Counted from the stretch's first letter, positions 16,691 through 25,801 are shown. The stretch: 64,000 nucleotides of DNA from Bauldia sp. (GCA_028284325.1 JANQRX010000010.1:310001-374000); one strand, 5' to 3'. Translations and numbers: made by a program. The notes: a model not told the origin generated them from the sequence alone.

Positions 16691-17695
16691 ATGCAGAAAC
16701 GAAAGATCGGGCGAACCGATATCGATGTCGATGTGCTGGGCCTCGGCTGCGCGCCGCTCGGCGGCAACTTCGCAACCCTCACGCGCGAGGACGCCGCGGC
16801 GATCCTCGAAACGGCCCTGTCGGCCGGCCTGACGTTCTTCGATACCGCGCCGTTCTACGGCTTCGGCCGGTCGGAGCGGATCGTCGGCGATACCCTGCGG
16901 GGCCGGCCCCACGTGCTGTCGACCAAGGTCGGGCGACGGCTTGTACCCGGCGCCGCCGACGATCCGTCGGACTTCGGCATGATCGATCCGCTGCCGTTCC
17001 ACCCGGTCTTCGACTACACCTATGACGGGATCATGCGGTCCTTCCAGGACAGTCAACTGCGGCTCGGTCTCGATCGTATCGACATCCTGCTGGTCCACGA
17101 TATCGGTGCGCTCTCCCACGGCGCCGACGACAACGCCCGCCACTCCGCGGATCTGGAGGCGGGTGGTTACCGGGCGATGGAGGAACTCCGGAGCGCCGGC
17201 GATGTCGGCGCCATCGGCCTCGGCGTCAACGAGAACGAAGTCTGCATGGCGGCGCTGGAGATCGGCCGGTGGGACGTCTTTCTGCTGGCCGGGCGCTATA
17301 CGCTCCTCGAACAGACACCCCTGGACGACCTGTTCCCGGCTTGTGAAAACGCAGGAACGTCAATCATTTGCGGCGGCCCGTTCAACTCCGGTGTGCTGGT
17401 CGGCCGCGATACGTGGAACTACGCCAAGGCGCCGGAGGATGTGGTCTCGCGGGTCGCGCGGCTCCGCGAGGTCTGCGACGCCCACGCGGTCCCCATGCCG
17501 GCGGCCGCCCTCCAGTTCCCGCTGGGTCACCCGGTGGTCTCCAGTGTCATCCCGGGTTCGCGATCCGTTGCCGAACTGACGGAAATTCTCGCCTGGTGCG
17601 CGGTCGAGATTCCGGCGGCTTTCTGGGCGGATCTGCGCGGCGCCGATCTCCTTCACGCCAACGCGCCGACGCCGGGGCCAGCTCCCTACGGGTAG
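16691..17695 (+). CDS. Aldo/keto reductase (sugar dehydrogenase type)
   Basis: This complete 334-residue aldo/keto reductase has the catalytic tetrad Asp51 and Tyr56 (FFDTAPFYGFGRSE), Lys79 (LSTKVGRR) and His136 (LLVHDIG), and an NADP-binding end SVIPGSRSVAEL. Its layout resembles L-fucose, D-threo-aldose and L-galactose dehydrogenases, which oxidise a free sugar to the lactone. It is the last gene of the rightward operon. Its paralogue forms the left edge of the window, so the island is flanked by two related reductases. A candidate terminator follows 13 bp downstream. Confidence 0.92.
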   Translation: MQKRKIGRTDIDVDVLGLGCAPLGGNFATLTREDAAAILETALSAGLTFFDTAPFYGFGRSERIVGDTLRGRPHVLSTKVGRRLVPGAADDPSDFGMIDPLPFHPVFDYTYDGIMRSFQDSQLRLGLDRIDILLVHDIGALSHGADDNARHSADLEAGGYRAMEELRSAGDVGAIGLGVNENEVCMAALEIGRWDVFLLAGRYTLLEQTPLDDLFPACENAGTSIICGGPFNSGVLVGRDTWNYAKAPEDVVSRVARLREVCDAHAVPMPAAALQFPLGHPVVSSVIPGSRSVAELTEILAWCAVEIPAAFWADLRGADLLHANAPTPGPAPYG

Positions 17696-17707
17696 GCTTC
17701 GCAGGGT

Positions 17708-17741
17708 ACGGCGGCGCCCGAAGCCGCTGTCGCCGTTCTTT
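17708..17741 (+). terminator. Candidate intrinsic terminator of the rightward catabolic operon
   Basis: A 9-bp stem with two G-U pairs (17708-17716 with 17728-17736), an 11-base loop and a short T-rich tail TTCTTT (17736-17741) follow the reductase stop. The position, between the catabolic operon and the hyp genes, supports the call; the tail is short. Confidence 0.4.
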
Positions 17742-17835
17742 GATCTATGTGGTTGTTTCCGCACGGCCGTCGTCCATAACGATCCTCAGAATCAAGTGGC
17801 CGCGGCCGTGGTGCGGTCTCGACGGGATAGCGTGG

Positions 17836-18173
17836 ATGCACGAACTCTCACTCGCGCGGCGGATCGCCTCGATCATCGACGCCAAGGGCAAAGCGGAAGA
17901 CGTCCGCTCGGTGCGGGCCGTCTGGCTCGAGGTCGGCCCGTTCTCGTGCGTCGAACCGCAGGCGCTCCGCTCCGCCTTCGCGATCGCCGCTGAGGGCACC
18001 CGCGCCGAAGGCGCGGTGCTGGAGATCGAGACGCAGCCGGCCGAAGGCCGGTGCCCCGATTGCGCGGCGCGGCAGGCGGTGCTGGAATACTTTGCGACGT
18101 GCGACCGCTGCGGCGCGGCGCTCGATCTGTCGGGCGGCGACGCCTTGAGGGTGGCCCGAATGGAGGTGGTCTG

Positions 18174-18174
<1 letters not shown>
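17836..18174 (+). CDS. hypA: Hydrogenase nickel insertion protein HypA
   Basis: This 112-residue protein delivers nickel to the hydrogenase large subunit together with HypB. It begins MHELS, where His2 is part of the nickel site, and carries the two CxxC pairs of the structural zinc site (CPDC and CDRC) about 20 residues apart in the second half. Length is normal. The ATG at 17836 was chosen because it gives the family's exact N-terminus. It is the first gene of a rightward hypABCDEF operon. The stop overlaps the hypB start (TGATG at 18172-18176). Confidence 0.95.
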
Positions 18175-18911
<737 letters not shown>

Positions 18912-18924
18912 GGAGGACATCGCG

Positions 18925-19176
18925 ATGTGTCTTGCCGTGCCCGCGCGGGTGGTCAATGTCGATACCGACGCCGAAACCGCTGACGTCATGCTCGGCGGAA
19001 TCAGGAAGTCGATCTCCACGGCCCTGCTGGATGAGGTCGCCGAGGGCGACTACGTGCTGGTCCATGTGGGCTATGCGCTGCACCGGCTCGATGCCGGCGA
19101 GGCGGAAGCGACGCTTGACCTGATGCGCGAAGCCGGCATCTCAGCTGCCGCCGTGAGCGGGAGCACCCGGCCGTGA
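18925..19176 (+). CDS. hypC: Hydrogenase maturation chaperone HypC
   Basis: This 83-residue chaperone starts MCLAVPARV; the cysteine after the initiator methionine binds the iron-cyanide centre and contacts HypD and the large-subunit precursor. GGAGG precedes the ATG at 18925. The end overlaps hypD in a GTGA arrangement (19173-19176). Only one hypC/hupF-type gene is present, consistent with one hydrogenase in this locus. Confidence 0.95.
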   Translation: MCLAVPARVVNVDTDAETADVMLGGIRKSISTALLDEVAEGDYVLVHVGYALHRLDAGEAEATLDLMREAGISAAAVSGSTRP

Positions 19177-20324
19177 GGGCCGGCGTCAAATACGTCGACG
19201 AGTTCCGCGATCACGACGTCGCGGCCGGTCTGGCGTCGCGGATTGCGGCGGAAGTCGACACGTCACGCACCTACCGTCTGATGGAGTTTTGCGGCGGTCA
19301 CACCCACGCGATCCACCGCCATGGCATCCAGGATCTGATGCCCGCCAATGTCGACTTCATCCACGGCCCCGGCTGCCCGGTCTGCGTCCTGCCCATGGCG
19401 CGGATCGATGCGGCGATCGAACTGGCGGAGCGGCACGGCGTCACGCTGCTCACCTATGGCGACATGATGCGCGTGCCGGCCGGCGGTCGGCGCAGCCTGA
19501 TGACGGCCAAGGCTGCCGGCGCCGATATCCGTATGATCTACTCGACGCAGGACGCGCTGGAGATCGCCCGCCGCAACGCCAGCCGGCCGGTGGTGTTCTT
19601 CGCCATCGGTTTCGAGACCACCACGCCGCCCACGGCCGTCGCCCTCAAAACAGCCGCCGCGGAAGGGCTGACGAACTTCAGCGTGTTCTGCAACCACGTG
19701 CTGACGCCGGCGGCGCTACGCCAACTGCTTGAGCCCGACGACGGTGACAGGGTCGAGGTCGACGGCTTTCTCGGCCCCTCCCATGTGAGCACGGTCATCG
19801 GCAGCCGGCCCTACGAGGTCTTCGCCGAACACTATGGCAAGCCGATCGTGATCACCGGCTTCGAGCCGCTCGACGTCATGCAGGCGACGCTGATGGCGAT
19901 CCGCCAGCTCAACGACGGACGCCACGAGGTCGAGAACCAGTACACCCGCGTGGTGACGCGGGACGGCAATCGCCGCGCCCAGGATCTGATGGACGAGGTC
20001 TTCGAGGTGCGCGCGAGCTTCGAATGGCGCGGCCTCGGCGACATCGCAGCGAGCGCGCTGAAGATCAGGCCAGCGTTCGCGGCCTTTGACGCCGAGCAGC
20101 GCTACGACCTCACGCCTTCGCGGTCGCGCGACGTGAAGGGCTGCGAGTGCCCGGCGATCCTGCGCGGCCAGAAGAAGCCGGAGGACTGTCGGCTGTTCGG
20201 CACGGTCTGCACCCCGGAGACCCCCATGGGGTCCTGCATGGTGTCGTCGGAGGGCGCCTGCGCCGCGCATTGGAGCTACGGCCGGTTCCGGTCGGACGGC
20301 GACACGGCGGACCGGGCGGCCTGA
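19173..20324 (+). CDS. hypD: Hydrogenase Fe(CN)2CO assembly protein HypD
   Basis: The 383-residue iron-sulfur protein shows the family's hallmark motifs: MEFCGGHTHAI near residue 32, HGPGCPVCV, and a C-terminal cysteine cluster (GCECPAILRG, CRLFGTVC, GSCMVSSEGACAAHW) that binds the [4Fe-4S] cluster and redox thiols. It assembles the Fe(CN)2CO group with HypC and HypE. The GTG start overlaps the hypC stop by four bases; no ATG gives a complete N-terminus. Confidence 0.95.
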   Translation: MRAGVKYVDEFRDHDVAAGLASRIAAEVDTSRTYRLMEFCGGHTHAIHRHGIQDLMPANVDFIHGPGCPVCVLPMARIDAAIELAERHGVTLLTYGDMMRVPAGGRRSLMTAKAAGADIRMIYSTQDALEIARRNASRPVVFFAIGFETTTPPTAVALKTAAAEGLTNFSVFCNHVLTPAALRQLLEPDDGDRVEVDGFLGPSHVSTVIGSRPYEVFAEHYGKPIVITGFEPLDVMQATLMAIRQLNDGRHEVENQYTRVVTRDGNRRAQDLMDEVFEVRASFEWRGLGDIAASALKIRPAFAAFDAEQRYDLTPSRSRDVKGCECPAILRGQKKPEDCRLFGTVCTPETPMGSCMVSSEGACAAHWSYGRFRSDGDTADRAA

Positions 20325-20334
20325 TGGTCGGCGC

Positions 20335-21381
20335 GTGAACGACGAGCGCAGGCTCCCCGGCCGCATCGATCTGAAGCGCGGCGCCGTCGACATGAGCCAC
20401 GGCAGTGGCGGCCGCGCGATGATGCAGCTCATCGAGCAGGTCTTCCTCCCGCACCTTGGTGGCGAGGCGGCGATCGCCGGCAACGATTTCGCCGCGTTCG
20501 ACAGCGAGCCCGGCCGCATGGTGGTGGCGACCGACGCCCATGTCATTTCGCCCCTGTTCTTCCCCGGCGGCGACATCGGCAGCCTCGCCGTGCACGGCAC
20601 CATCAACGATGTCGCGATGGCGGGCGCGGTGCCCCGCCTGATCGCGGCCAGCTTCGTTCTGGAGGAAGGGTTCCCGCTCGCCGATCTCGACCGCATCGCC
20701 GCCAGCATGGGCGAGGCGGCGCGTGCCGCGCGCGTGCCCGTCGTTGCCGGCGACACCAAGGTCGTGGAACGCGGCAAGGGCGACGGTGTCTTTATCACCA
20801 CCACCGGCATCGGCCGGGTGCCCGAGGGGATCGCCATCGCCGGCGACCGCGCGCGGGCCGGTGACGCCATCCTGGTCAGCGGCACCATGGGCGATCATGG
20901 CGTCGCCATCATGTCGAAGCGGGAAAACCTCGCCTTCGACACCGAACTCCGCTCCGACACGGCGCCGCTCCACGGTCTGGTGGCGGCCATGATCGCCGCC
21001 GTGCCGGAGATCAGATGCCTGCGCGATCCCACGCGTGGAGGGCTCGCCACCACGCTGAACGAGATCGCCCGCCAGTCGGGTGTCGGGATGCGCCTGCGCG
21101 AAGCCGCGATCCCGGTCCGCGACGATGTCGGCGCGGCCTGCGAGTTCCTCGGGCTCGATCCGCTCTACGTCGCCAACGAAGGCAAGCTGGTCGCGATCTG
21201 CCCGGCCGCGCGTGCCGAGACCCTGCTCGCCGCCATGCGAGCCGATCCGCTCGGTCGCGACGCGACGATCATCGGCGAGGTCGTCGCGGACGAACACGGC
21301 TTCGTGCAGATGGAAACCGTGCTCGGCGGTAACCGCATGGTCGACTGGCTGGCCGGAGAGCAATTGCCACGGATCTGCTGA
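20335..21381 (+). CDS. hypE: Hydrogenase cyanide-ligand synthesis protein HypE
   Basis: The 348-residue protein has the PurM-like ATP-binding fold (MSHGSGGRAM near the N-terminus, GTINDVAMAG, GDTKVVE) and ends exactly in PRIC, whose terminal cysteine receives the carbamoyl group from HypF and is dehydrated to thiocyanate. The GTG start lies 10 bp after hypD. All functional landmarks are intact. The order hypE then hypF is less usual than hypF first, but the set is complete. Confidence 0.95.
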   Translation: MNDERRLPGRIDLKRGAVDMSHGSGGRAMMQLIEQVFLPHLGGEAAIAGNDFAAFDSEPGRMVVATDAHVISPLFFPGGDIGSLAVHGTINDVAMAGAVPRLIAASFVLEEGFPLADLDRIAASMGEAARAARVPVVAGDTKVVERGKGDGVFITTTGIGRVPEGIAIAGDRARAGDAILVSGTMGDHGVAIMSKRENLAFDTELRSDTAPLHGLVAAMIAAVPEIRCLRDPTRGGLATTLNEIARQSGVGMRLREAAIPVRDDVGAACEFLGLDPLYVANEGKLVAICPAARAETLLAAMRADPLGRDATIIGEVVADEHGFVQMETVLGGNRMVDWLAGEQLPRIC

Positions 21382-21383
21382 CC

Positions 21384-23723
21384 ATGACCGTCGGCGTCGT
21401 TCTGAGAATCGCCGGCCGTGTCCAGGGCGTCGGCTTCCGGCCGACGGTGTTTCGCCTCGCCCGCGATCTGGGCCTTGCCGGCGACGTGCGCAACGACAGC
21501 GACGGCGTCGTGGTGCGGCTGTTCGGCCCGGACGATTCGATTGCCGGTTTCGAGGCAGCGTTGCGGCGGCACCTGCCGCCGCTGGCGGCCATCGAACGAA
21601 TCGCGCGCGAGCCGTGGCACATGGAGGCGCCGCCGTCGGAATTCGTGATCCTCGACAGCGCCGTGAGCGGACATGTCGGGACGGGGATCGTGCCCGATGC
21701 CGCCACCTGTCCCGCCTGCCTTGCCGACATTCGCGATCCGTCGAACCGGCGTTACCGCTACCCCTTCACCAACTGCACCCATTGCGGGCCGCGGTTTTCG
21801 ATCGTGAGGGCCGTGCCCTTCGACCGCGCGCGCACCACCATGGCCGGCTTCACCATGTGCCCGGCCTGCCGGGCCGAATACGACGATCCCGGCGACCGCC
21901 GCCATCACACGCAGGCCAATGCCTGTCCCGCCTGCGGGCCGCGTGTGTGGCTTGAGGCCAAAGGTGGCGACGAGATCGAACCCGCCGACGGCGACGCCAT
22001 CGCCGAGGCCGCGCGACGGATCGCGGCGGGTGAGATCGTCGCCATTAAGGGGGTCGGCGGTTTCCACCTCGCCTGCAACGCCACCGATGCCGAAGCCGTC
22101 GCACGTCTGCGCGCGCGCAAACGCCGCTTCGACAAGCCCTTCGCGCTGATGGCGGGCGATGGTCCCATGATCGAACGGTTCGCGAACGTGGTGGAGCACC
22201 AGCAAACGATGCTCGCCGATGCGTCGGCGCCCATCGTCCTGCTGCGGCTGCGCCCCGACGGCGAAGCGCTGGCGGGCGAGGTGGCCCCGGGCCGCGACCG
22301 GCTCGGCTTCATGCTGCCCTACACGCCGCTTCATCATCTGCTGATGGCCGACCTCACCGCCCCGATCGTGCTCACCTCCGGCAATCTCAGCGACGAACCG
22401 CAAGTGACCGATAACGAGGACGCGCGCGGACGCCTCGCCGGCCTCGCCGACGCTTGGCTGATGCACGACCGCGACATCGCCACCCGCGTCGACGATTCCG
22501 TCGTTTTGGTCGAGGCGGGCGGACCTTCGGTGGTGCGGCGGGGGCGGGGACTTGCGCCGGAGTCGTTCCCCCTGCCGCCGGGCTTCGCGACGACCGGCGA
22601 GGTGCTGGCCATGGGGGCGGAGCTGAAGAACACCTTCGCCTTCGCCACGGCTGGTCGCACCACCGTGTCGCATCATATCGGCGACCTCGGCGATGCCGCC
22701 GCCTTCGCGGACTACCGGCGGGCGATCGATCATTACATGACATTGTTCGACATCGATCCGACAGCGATCGCCGTCGACCTGCATCCCGACTATGGCGCCT
22801 CGCGATGGGGGGCACAGCTCGCCGCGCGGACCGGGCTGCCGGTCGTCGGTGTCCAGCACCACCACGCCCATGTGGCGGCCTGTCTCACCGAACATGGACG
22901 CCCCCTCGACGCGCCGCCGGTGCTGGGCGTCGTGCTTGATGGCCTCGGCCTCGGCGATGACGGCGCGCTATGGGGCGCGGAGATCCTGCGCGCCGACTAT
23001 CGCGGCTTCATCCGCCTCGCGTCGTTTCCGGCGATGCCGCTGATCGGCGGCGACCGGGCCGCCCGCGAACCGTGGCGGAATGCGTTTGCGTGGCTGGATG
23101 GCGTCTTCGGCTGGGAGGCCGCGGCCGCCCGGTGGCCCGACCTGCCGGTCATGCGCGCCCTGCAGACACGCCGGCCGGAGGTGCTGCGGCGCATGGTCGA
23201 GCGCGGCGTCAACGCGCCCATGGCCGTCTCGGCCGGCCGGCTGTTCGACGCGGTGGCGGCGGTGCTTGGCGTCGCCCCCGATGCCCAGAGTTACGAAGGG
23301 CAGGCGGCCATGGATTTGGAGGTCATGGCCCGGCGAGGTGACGCCGGCACCGCGATCTATCCGCTCGATCTGGTCGACGGTGCGCCGACCACGCTGGATT
23401 TCACGGCGTTCTGGACGGCGCTGATGGACGACGTCGGAGGCGGCGCACCCGTTGCCGACATCGCGACGCGTTTCCACGTGAGCCTCGGTGCAGGTATCGC
23501 CGATGCCGCCACCCGGCTCGCTGGCGATCACGGTCTCGATACGGTGGTGCTGTCCGGCGGGGTGTTCCAGAACCTGCTGCTGAAAGGCGATGTCGGTCGC
23601 CGCCTGACGGACGCCGGGCTCCAGGTTCTGACGCCGCAGGCGTTTCCGGCCCATGACGGCGGGATCGCGCTCGGACAGACGGCCGTCGCGCGCGCGCGCG
23701 GGTTCGACCAGAGCGCTCTGTGA
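21384..23723 (+). CDS. hypF: Carbamoyltransferase HypF
   Basis: This 779-residue enzyme makes the carbamoyl-adenylate used to build cyanide ligands. Domains in order: N-terminal acylphosphatase (GRVQGVGFRPTVFRLA), two zinc fingers (CPACLAD...CTHCGP and CPACRAEY...CPACGP), a YrdC-like domain (about 190-370), and a Kae1-like domain with VQHHHAHVAA. Length is normal. The last residues, DQSAL, and the TGA stop are encoded inside the left inverted repeat of the 329-bp element at 23710-24038, so the natural C-terminus may have been replaced when the element arrived. The start ATG is 3 bp after hypE. Confidence 0.95.
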   Translation: MTVGVVLRIAGRVQGVGFRPTVFRLARDLGLAGDVRNDSDGVVVRLFGPDDSIAGFEAALRRHLPPLAAIERIAREPWHMEAPPSEFVILDSAVSGHVGTGIVPDAATCPACLADIRDPSNRRYRYPFTNCTHCGPRFSIVRAVPFDRARTTMAGFTMCPACRAEYDDPGDRRHHTQANACPACGPRVWLEAKGGDEIEPADGDAIAEAARRIAAGEIVAIKGVGGFHLACNATDAEAVARLRARKRRFDKPFALMAGDGPMIERFANVVEHQQTMLADASAPIVLLRLRPDGEALAGEVAPGRDRLGFMLPYTPLHHLLMADLTAPIVLTSGNLSDEPQVTDNEDARGRLAGLADAWLMHDRDIATRVDDSVVLVEAGGPSVVRRGRGLAPESFPLPPGFATTGEVLAMGAELKNTFAFATAGRTTVSHHIGDLGDAAAFADYRRAIDHYMTLFDIDPTAIAVDLHPDYGASRWGAQLAARTGLPVVGVQHHHAHVAACLTEHGRPLDAPPVLGVVLDGLGLGDDGALWGAEILRADYRGFIRLASFPAMPLIGGDRAAREPWRNAFAWLDGVFGWEAAAARWPDLPVMRALQTRRPEVLRRMVERGVNAPMAVSAGRLFDAVAAVLGVAPDAQSYEGQAAMDLEVMARRGDAGTAIYPLDLVDGAPTTLDFTAFWTALMDDVGGGAPVADIATRFHVSLGAGIADAATRLAGDHGLDTVVLSGGVFQNLLLKGDVGRRLTDAGLQVLTPQAFPAHDGGIALGQTAVARARGFDQSAL

Positions 23724-23731
23724 TGGGATTG
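23710..23731 (+). repeat. Left terminal inverted repeat of the 329-bp element
   Basis: It begins with the self-complementary AGAGCGCTCT and continues GTGATGGGATTG. It encodes the last codons and the stop of hypF. It matches the reverse complement of 24017-24038 at all 22 positions. Confidence 0.85.
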
Positions 23732-23780
23732 AACCATTCTGCCGGAGCAGGTTTGGTTCAAGGTCAAGGGCTTCGGCGAT

Positions 23781-23962
23781 GGCCGTATCGGGATACGGCC
23801 GAGACGAAGACCGCCGGATTTGGGCCAAACCGGCCCGGCCCACCGATCGCGGCCTGCCGCGATCGGGCATCTCAGATGCCCAAACCGGTCAAGCCGGTTT
23901 GGGTGGGTTTCCGGCCGGCGGCCGCCCACGGCGTCAAAGCGCTTGCCCGTAGCCCCGCTACG
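23781..23962. repeat. Cluster of five or more hairpins inside the 329-bp element
   Basis: Perfect or near-perfect stems occur at 23781-23800 (9 bp, GG loop), 23813-23834 (10 bp with a bulge), 23844-23865 (10 bp, CT loop), 23866-23880 (7 bp), 23879-23903 (10 bp, loop TCAAG) and 23948-23962 (6 bp, CCC loop). The 23813 and 23879 stems share the word CCAAACCGG, and neighbouring stems compete for bases, so alternative folds are possible. Such density of dyads is not seen elsewhere in the window. Confidence 0.75.
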
Positions 23963-24016
23963 CGCTGCACGCTTTTCCTGGTGGATCGTCACCCCGGCCG
24001 GGAAACAGAATTGATC

Positions 24017-24038
24017 CAATCCCATCACAGAGCGCTCT
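24017..24038 (-). repeat. Right terminal inverted repeat of the 329-bp element
   Basis: It is the exact reverse complement of 23710-23731. It ends at 24038 and overlaps two bases of the TAG stop codon (24037-24039) of the leftward maturation protease gene. Confidence 0.85.
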
Positions 24039-24504
24039 AGCGCGCCAGCGTCACCGCCAGCACACCTGTCACCTGCTCGACCGCTACGCGGACCTCCGGC
24101 GACATGGCCTCGCCGATCGTGAAGTTGCGGCCGACGATGCCGATCACCTCAAGGCGCCGGGGAAGGCGGTCCAGCGTCGCGCCGAAGGCAACCGCCTCCG
24201 GCAGCCCGACATCGTGGGTGGAGCGCACGAAGCGGTGCGCGTCGTCGATCAGCGAGCGGGCGTCGAAGCGCAGGATGTCGCCCGGCGTATCTCCGGTCAT
24301 GGCGTCGACGACGATCACATGGTCGCGACCCTCCCAGAGGTCGAGGAGGGCGCTCCCTTCACCTTCGTGGACGACTGCCGGAAGACCGCGCCCGGCGAGC
24401 GCCTCGGCCACGGCCGGCCCGACGCCGTCGTCGCAGCGGTACCGGTGGCCGACGCCGATGACGAGATCGGGCCGGGTCGGCGGCTCAGCGGCGCTCAACC
24501 TCAA
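24037..24504 (-). CDS. [NiFe]-hydrogenase maturation protease
   Basis: This 155-residue endopeptidase of the HyaD/HybD/HycI type removes the C-terminal peptide of the large subunit after nickel insertion. It contains the family start LVIGVGHRYRCDDGVGPAVAE, where the Asp-rich GVG loop binds nickel, and IVVDAMTGDTPGDILRF with the second metal-binding Asp; a His in RSTHDVGLPEA completes the site. It overlaps the large-subunit gene by 20 bp, so the two are translationally linked and act together. No ATG is available: the start is TTG at 24504 or the TTG two codons on. Its stop lies at the border of the inverted-repeat element. Confidence 0.92.
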   Translation of the reverse strand: MRLSAAEPPTRPDLVIGVGHRYRCDDGVGPAVAEALAGRGLPAVVHEGEGSALLDLWEGRDHVIVVDAMTGDTPGDILRFDARSLIDDAHRFVRSTHDVGLPEAVAFGATLDRLPRRLEVIGIVGRNFTIGEAMSPEVRVAVEQVTGVLAVTLAR

Positions 24505-25801
24505 GGTCCAGGAAATGGGTGGCGCAGGAGATACATGGATCGTAGTTGCGGATCGCCTGCTCGCACCGCCATTGCAGCTTGTCGTCGTCCAGCGTGGTGT
24601 TGCGGTTCACCAGCGCCACCAGGTCGGCCTCGATCTGCTTCTGGTTCTGCGAGGTCGGCGGCACGATGGTCGCCGACAGGATACGGCCGTCGTCGTCGAG
24701 GGTGTAGCGGTGATGGCAGACCCCGCGCGGCGCCTCGGTGCAGCCGTCGCCGGTGCCGGCGCGGGCCGGGGTGTCCACATGGCCCGGCGAGAAGTGGACG
24801 TAGGCTTCGGCGAGCCGCGCCGCCTCGCGGCAGGCATAGGCCGCCTCGACCTGACGCGCGAGCAGGCTCTTGAACGGGTTGCGGCACATGGGCTCCAGCC
24901 CGGCCGCCGTTGCCCGCGCCTGCAGGTCGTCCGGCAGCTGCGCGCGGTTGAGGTTCACCCGCGCCAGCGGGCCCACGAGGTAGGCGCTGCCGTCGGGCTT
25001 GCGGCCACCCTGCAGCGCGTTGGAGTGGGCGACATGATCCTCGGCGAAATGGTCATGGAACTCGGAGACCGCGATATCCATGCCGGCCGCGTCGATCAGG
25101 CGCCCGTGCATGATCGCGTACTCGTCGTCCGTATGCAGGACGACCATGTCGTAGTCCATCTCGAGGTCGGGGAAGTCGAAAGCGGCAAAGGCGTCGAGCG
25201 CTTCGAGACAGAGTTCCTCCGACCGTTTCAGGTCGTCGATCAGCCCGTGGACGGCCTCGGTCGGCGGCGCCCGGTAGAACCCGCCGACCCGGGTGTTGAC
25301 CGGATGGATCGAGCGGCCGCCGATCACCTCCATCACCCGGTTGCCGGTCTTCTTGGCAAACAACCCGTTCTTGACGATGTCCGGGGCGACCTTAGCGAGT
25401 TCGATGGAATCGGCGAGGCTGAGAAAGTCCGGCGCGTGCAGCATGTGGGTGTGGAGCACGTGGCTCTGGATCCACTCGCCGCAATAGAGCATCCGCCGCA
25501 GCGCCACGATCTCGGGCGGGATCTCCACGCCAAGGGCCGCTTCCATCGCCTGGCTGGCGCCCATGATGTAGGCGATGGGGCAGATGCCGCAGATGCGCGA
25601 GGTGATGTCGGGCGCGTCCATGAACGAGCGCCCCCGAAGCAACGCCTCGAAGTAACGCGGCGGCTCGAAGATCGAGAACTCCGAATGAACGACCCGGTCG
25701 TTCTCGATCACCACCTTGAACCGGCCTTCGCCCTCGACGCGGGCGAGGGCGTCGACCTCGATCTTCCGCGTCGGCCTGTCCTGATAGCTCTCAACCGCCA
25801 T
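24485..25801 (-). CDS. Group 3b-type [NiFe]-hydrogenase large (alpha) subunit
   Basis: The 438-residue catalytic subunit holds the NiFe(CN)2CO site. The N-terminal motif is [10 protein letters not shown] (Cys71, Cys74), and the C-terminal motif is DPCISCATH (Cys423, Cys426, His429) followed by FLDLEVERR, the nine-residue peptide removed by the protease encoded next. The N-terminal motif has Tyr in the position where many hydrogenases have His (CGxCxxxH); this agrees with sulfhydrogenase-type group 3b enzymes as I recall them. Partners are the delta, gamma and beta subunits upstream. It overlaps the small-subunit gene by 11 bp. The enzyme likely oxidises H2 with NADP+ or evolves H2 from NADPH in the cytoplasm. 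Confidence 0.94.
   Translation of the reverse strand: MAVESYQDRPTRKIEVDALARVEGEGRFKVVIENDRVVHSEFSIFEPPRYFEALLRGRSFMDAPDITSRICGICPIAYIMGASQAMEAALGVEIPPEIVALRRMLYCGEWIQSHVLHTHMLHAPDFLSLADSIELAKVAPDIVKNGLFAKKTGNRVMEVIGGRSIHPVNTRVGGFYRAPPTEAVHGLIDDLKRSEELCLEALDAFAAFDFPDLEMDYDMVVLHTDDEYAIMHGRLIDAAGMDIAVSEFHDHFAEDHVAHSNALQGGRKPDGSAYLVGPLARVNLNRAQLPDDLQARATAAGLEPMCRNPFKSLLARQVEAAYACREAARLAEAYVHFSPGHVDTPARAGTGDGCTEAPRGVCHHRYTLDDDGRILSATIVPPTSQNQKQIEADLVALVNRNTTLDDDKLQWRCEQAIRNYDPCISCATHFLDLEVERR

Larger units (their letters stand above)
23710..24038. mobile_element. Non-autonomous inverted-repeat element (MITE-like) between hypF and the hydrogenase protease gene
   Basis: The 329-bp segment has perfect 22-bp inverted repeats at its ends (23710-23731 and 24017-24038), and similarity continues inward with a gap (ATTCTG on both sides). 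The outermost 10 bp, AGAGCGCTCT, is itself a palindrome, so it could also be a target-site duplication. The interior has no transposase; an open frame at 23720-24040 spans it but looks like a by-product of composition and symmetry. The interior folds into a string of hairpins. Both ends supply or overlap the stop codons of the convergent flanking genes. Identity as a mobile repeat is inferred; a second copy was not found in this window. Confidence 0.6.

Noticed and set aside
23720-24040. Open frame of 106 codons filling the inverted-repeat element.
   Set aside because: Start and end derive from the inverted repeats, and the similar MMGL and QSHHRAL pieces on the opposite strand are explained by symmetry. 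No ribosome site and no protein-like pattern.
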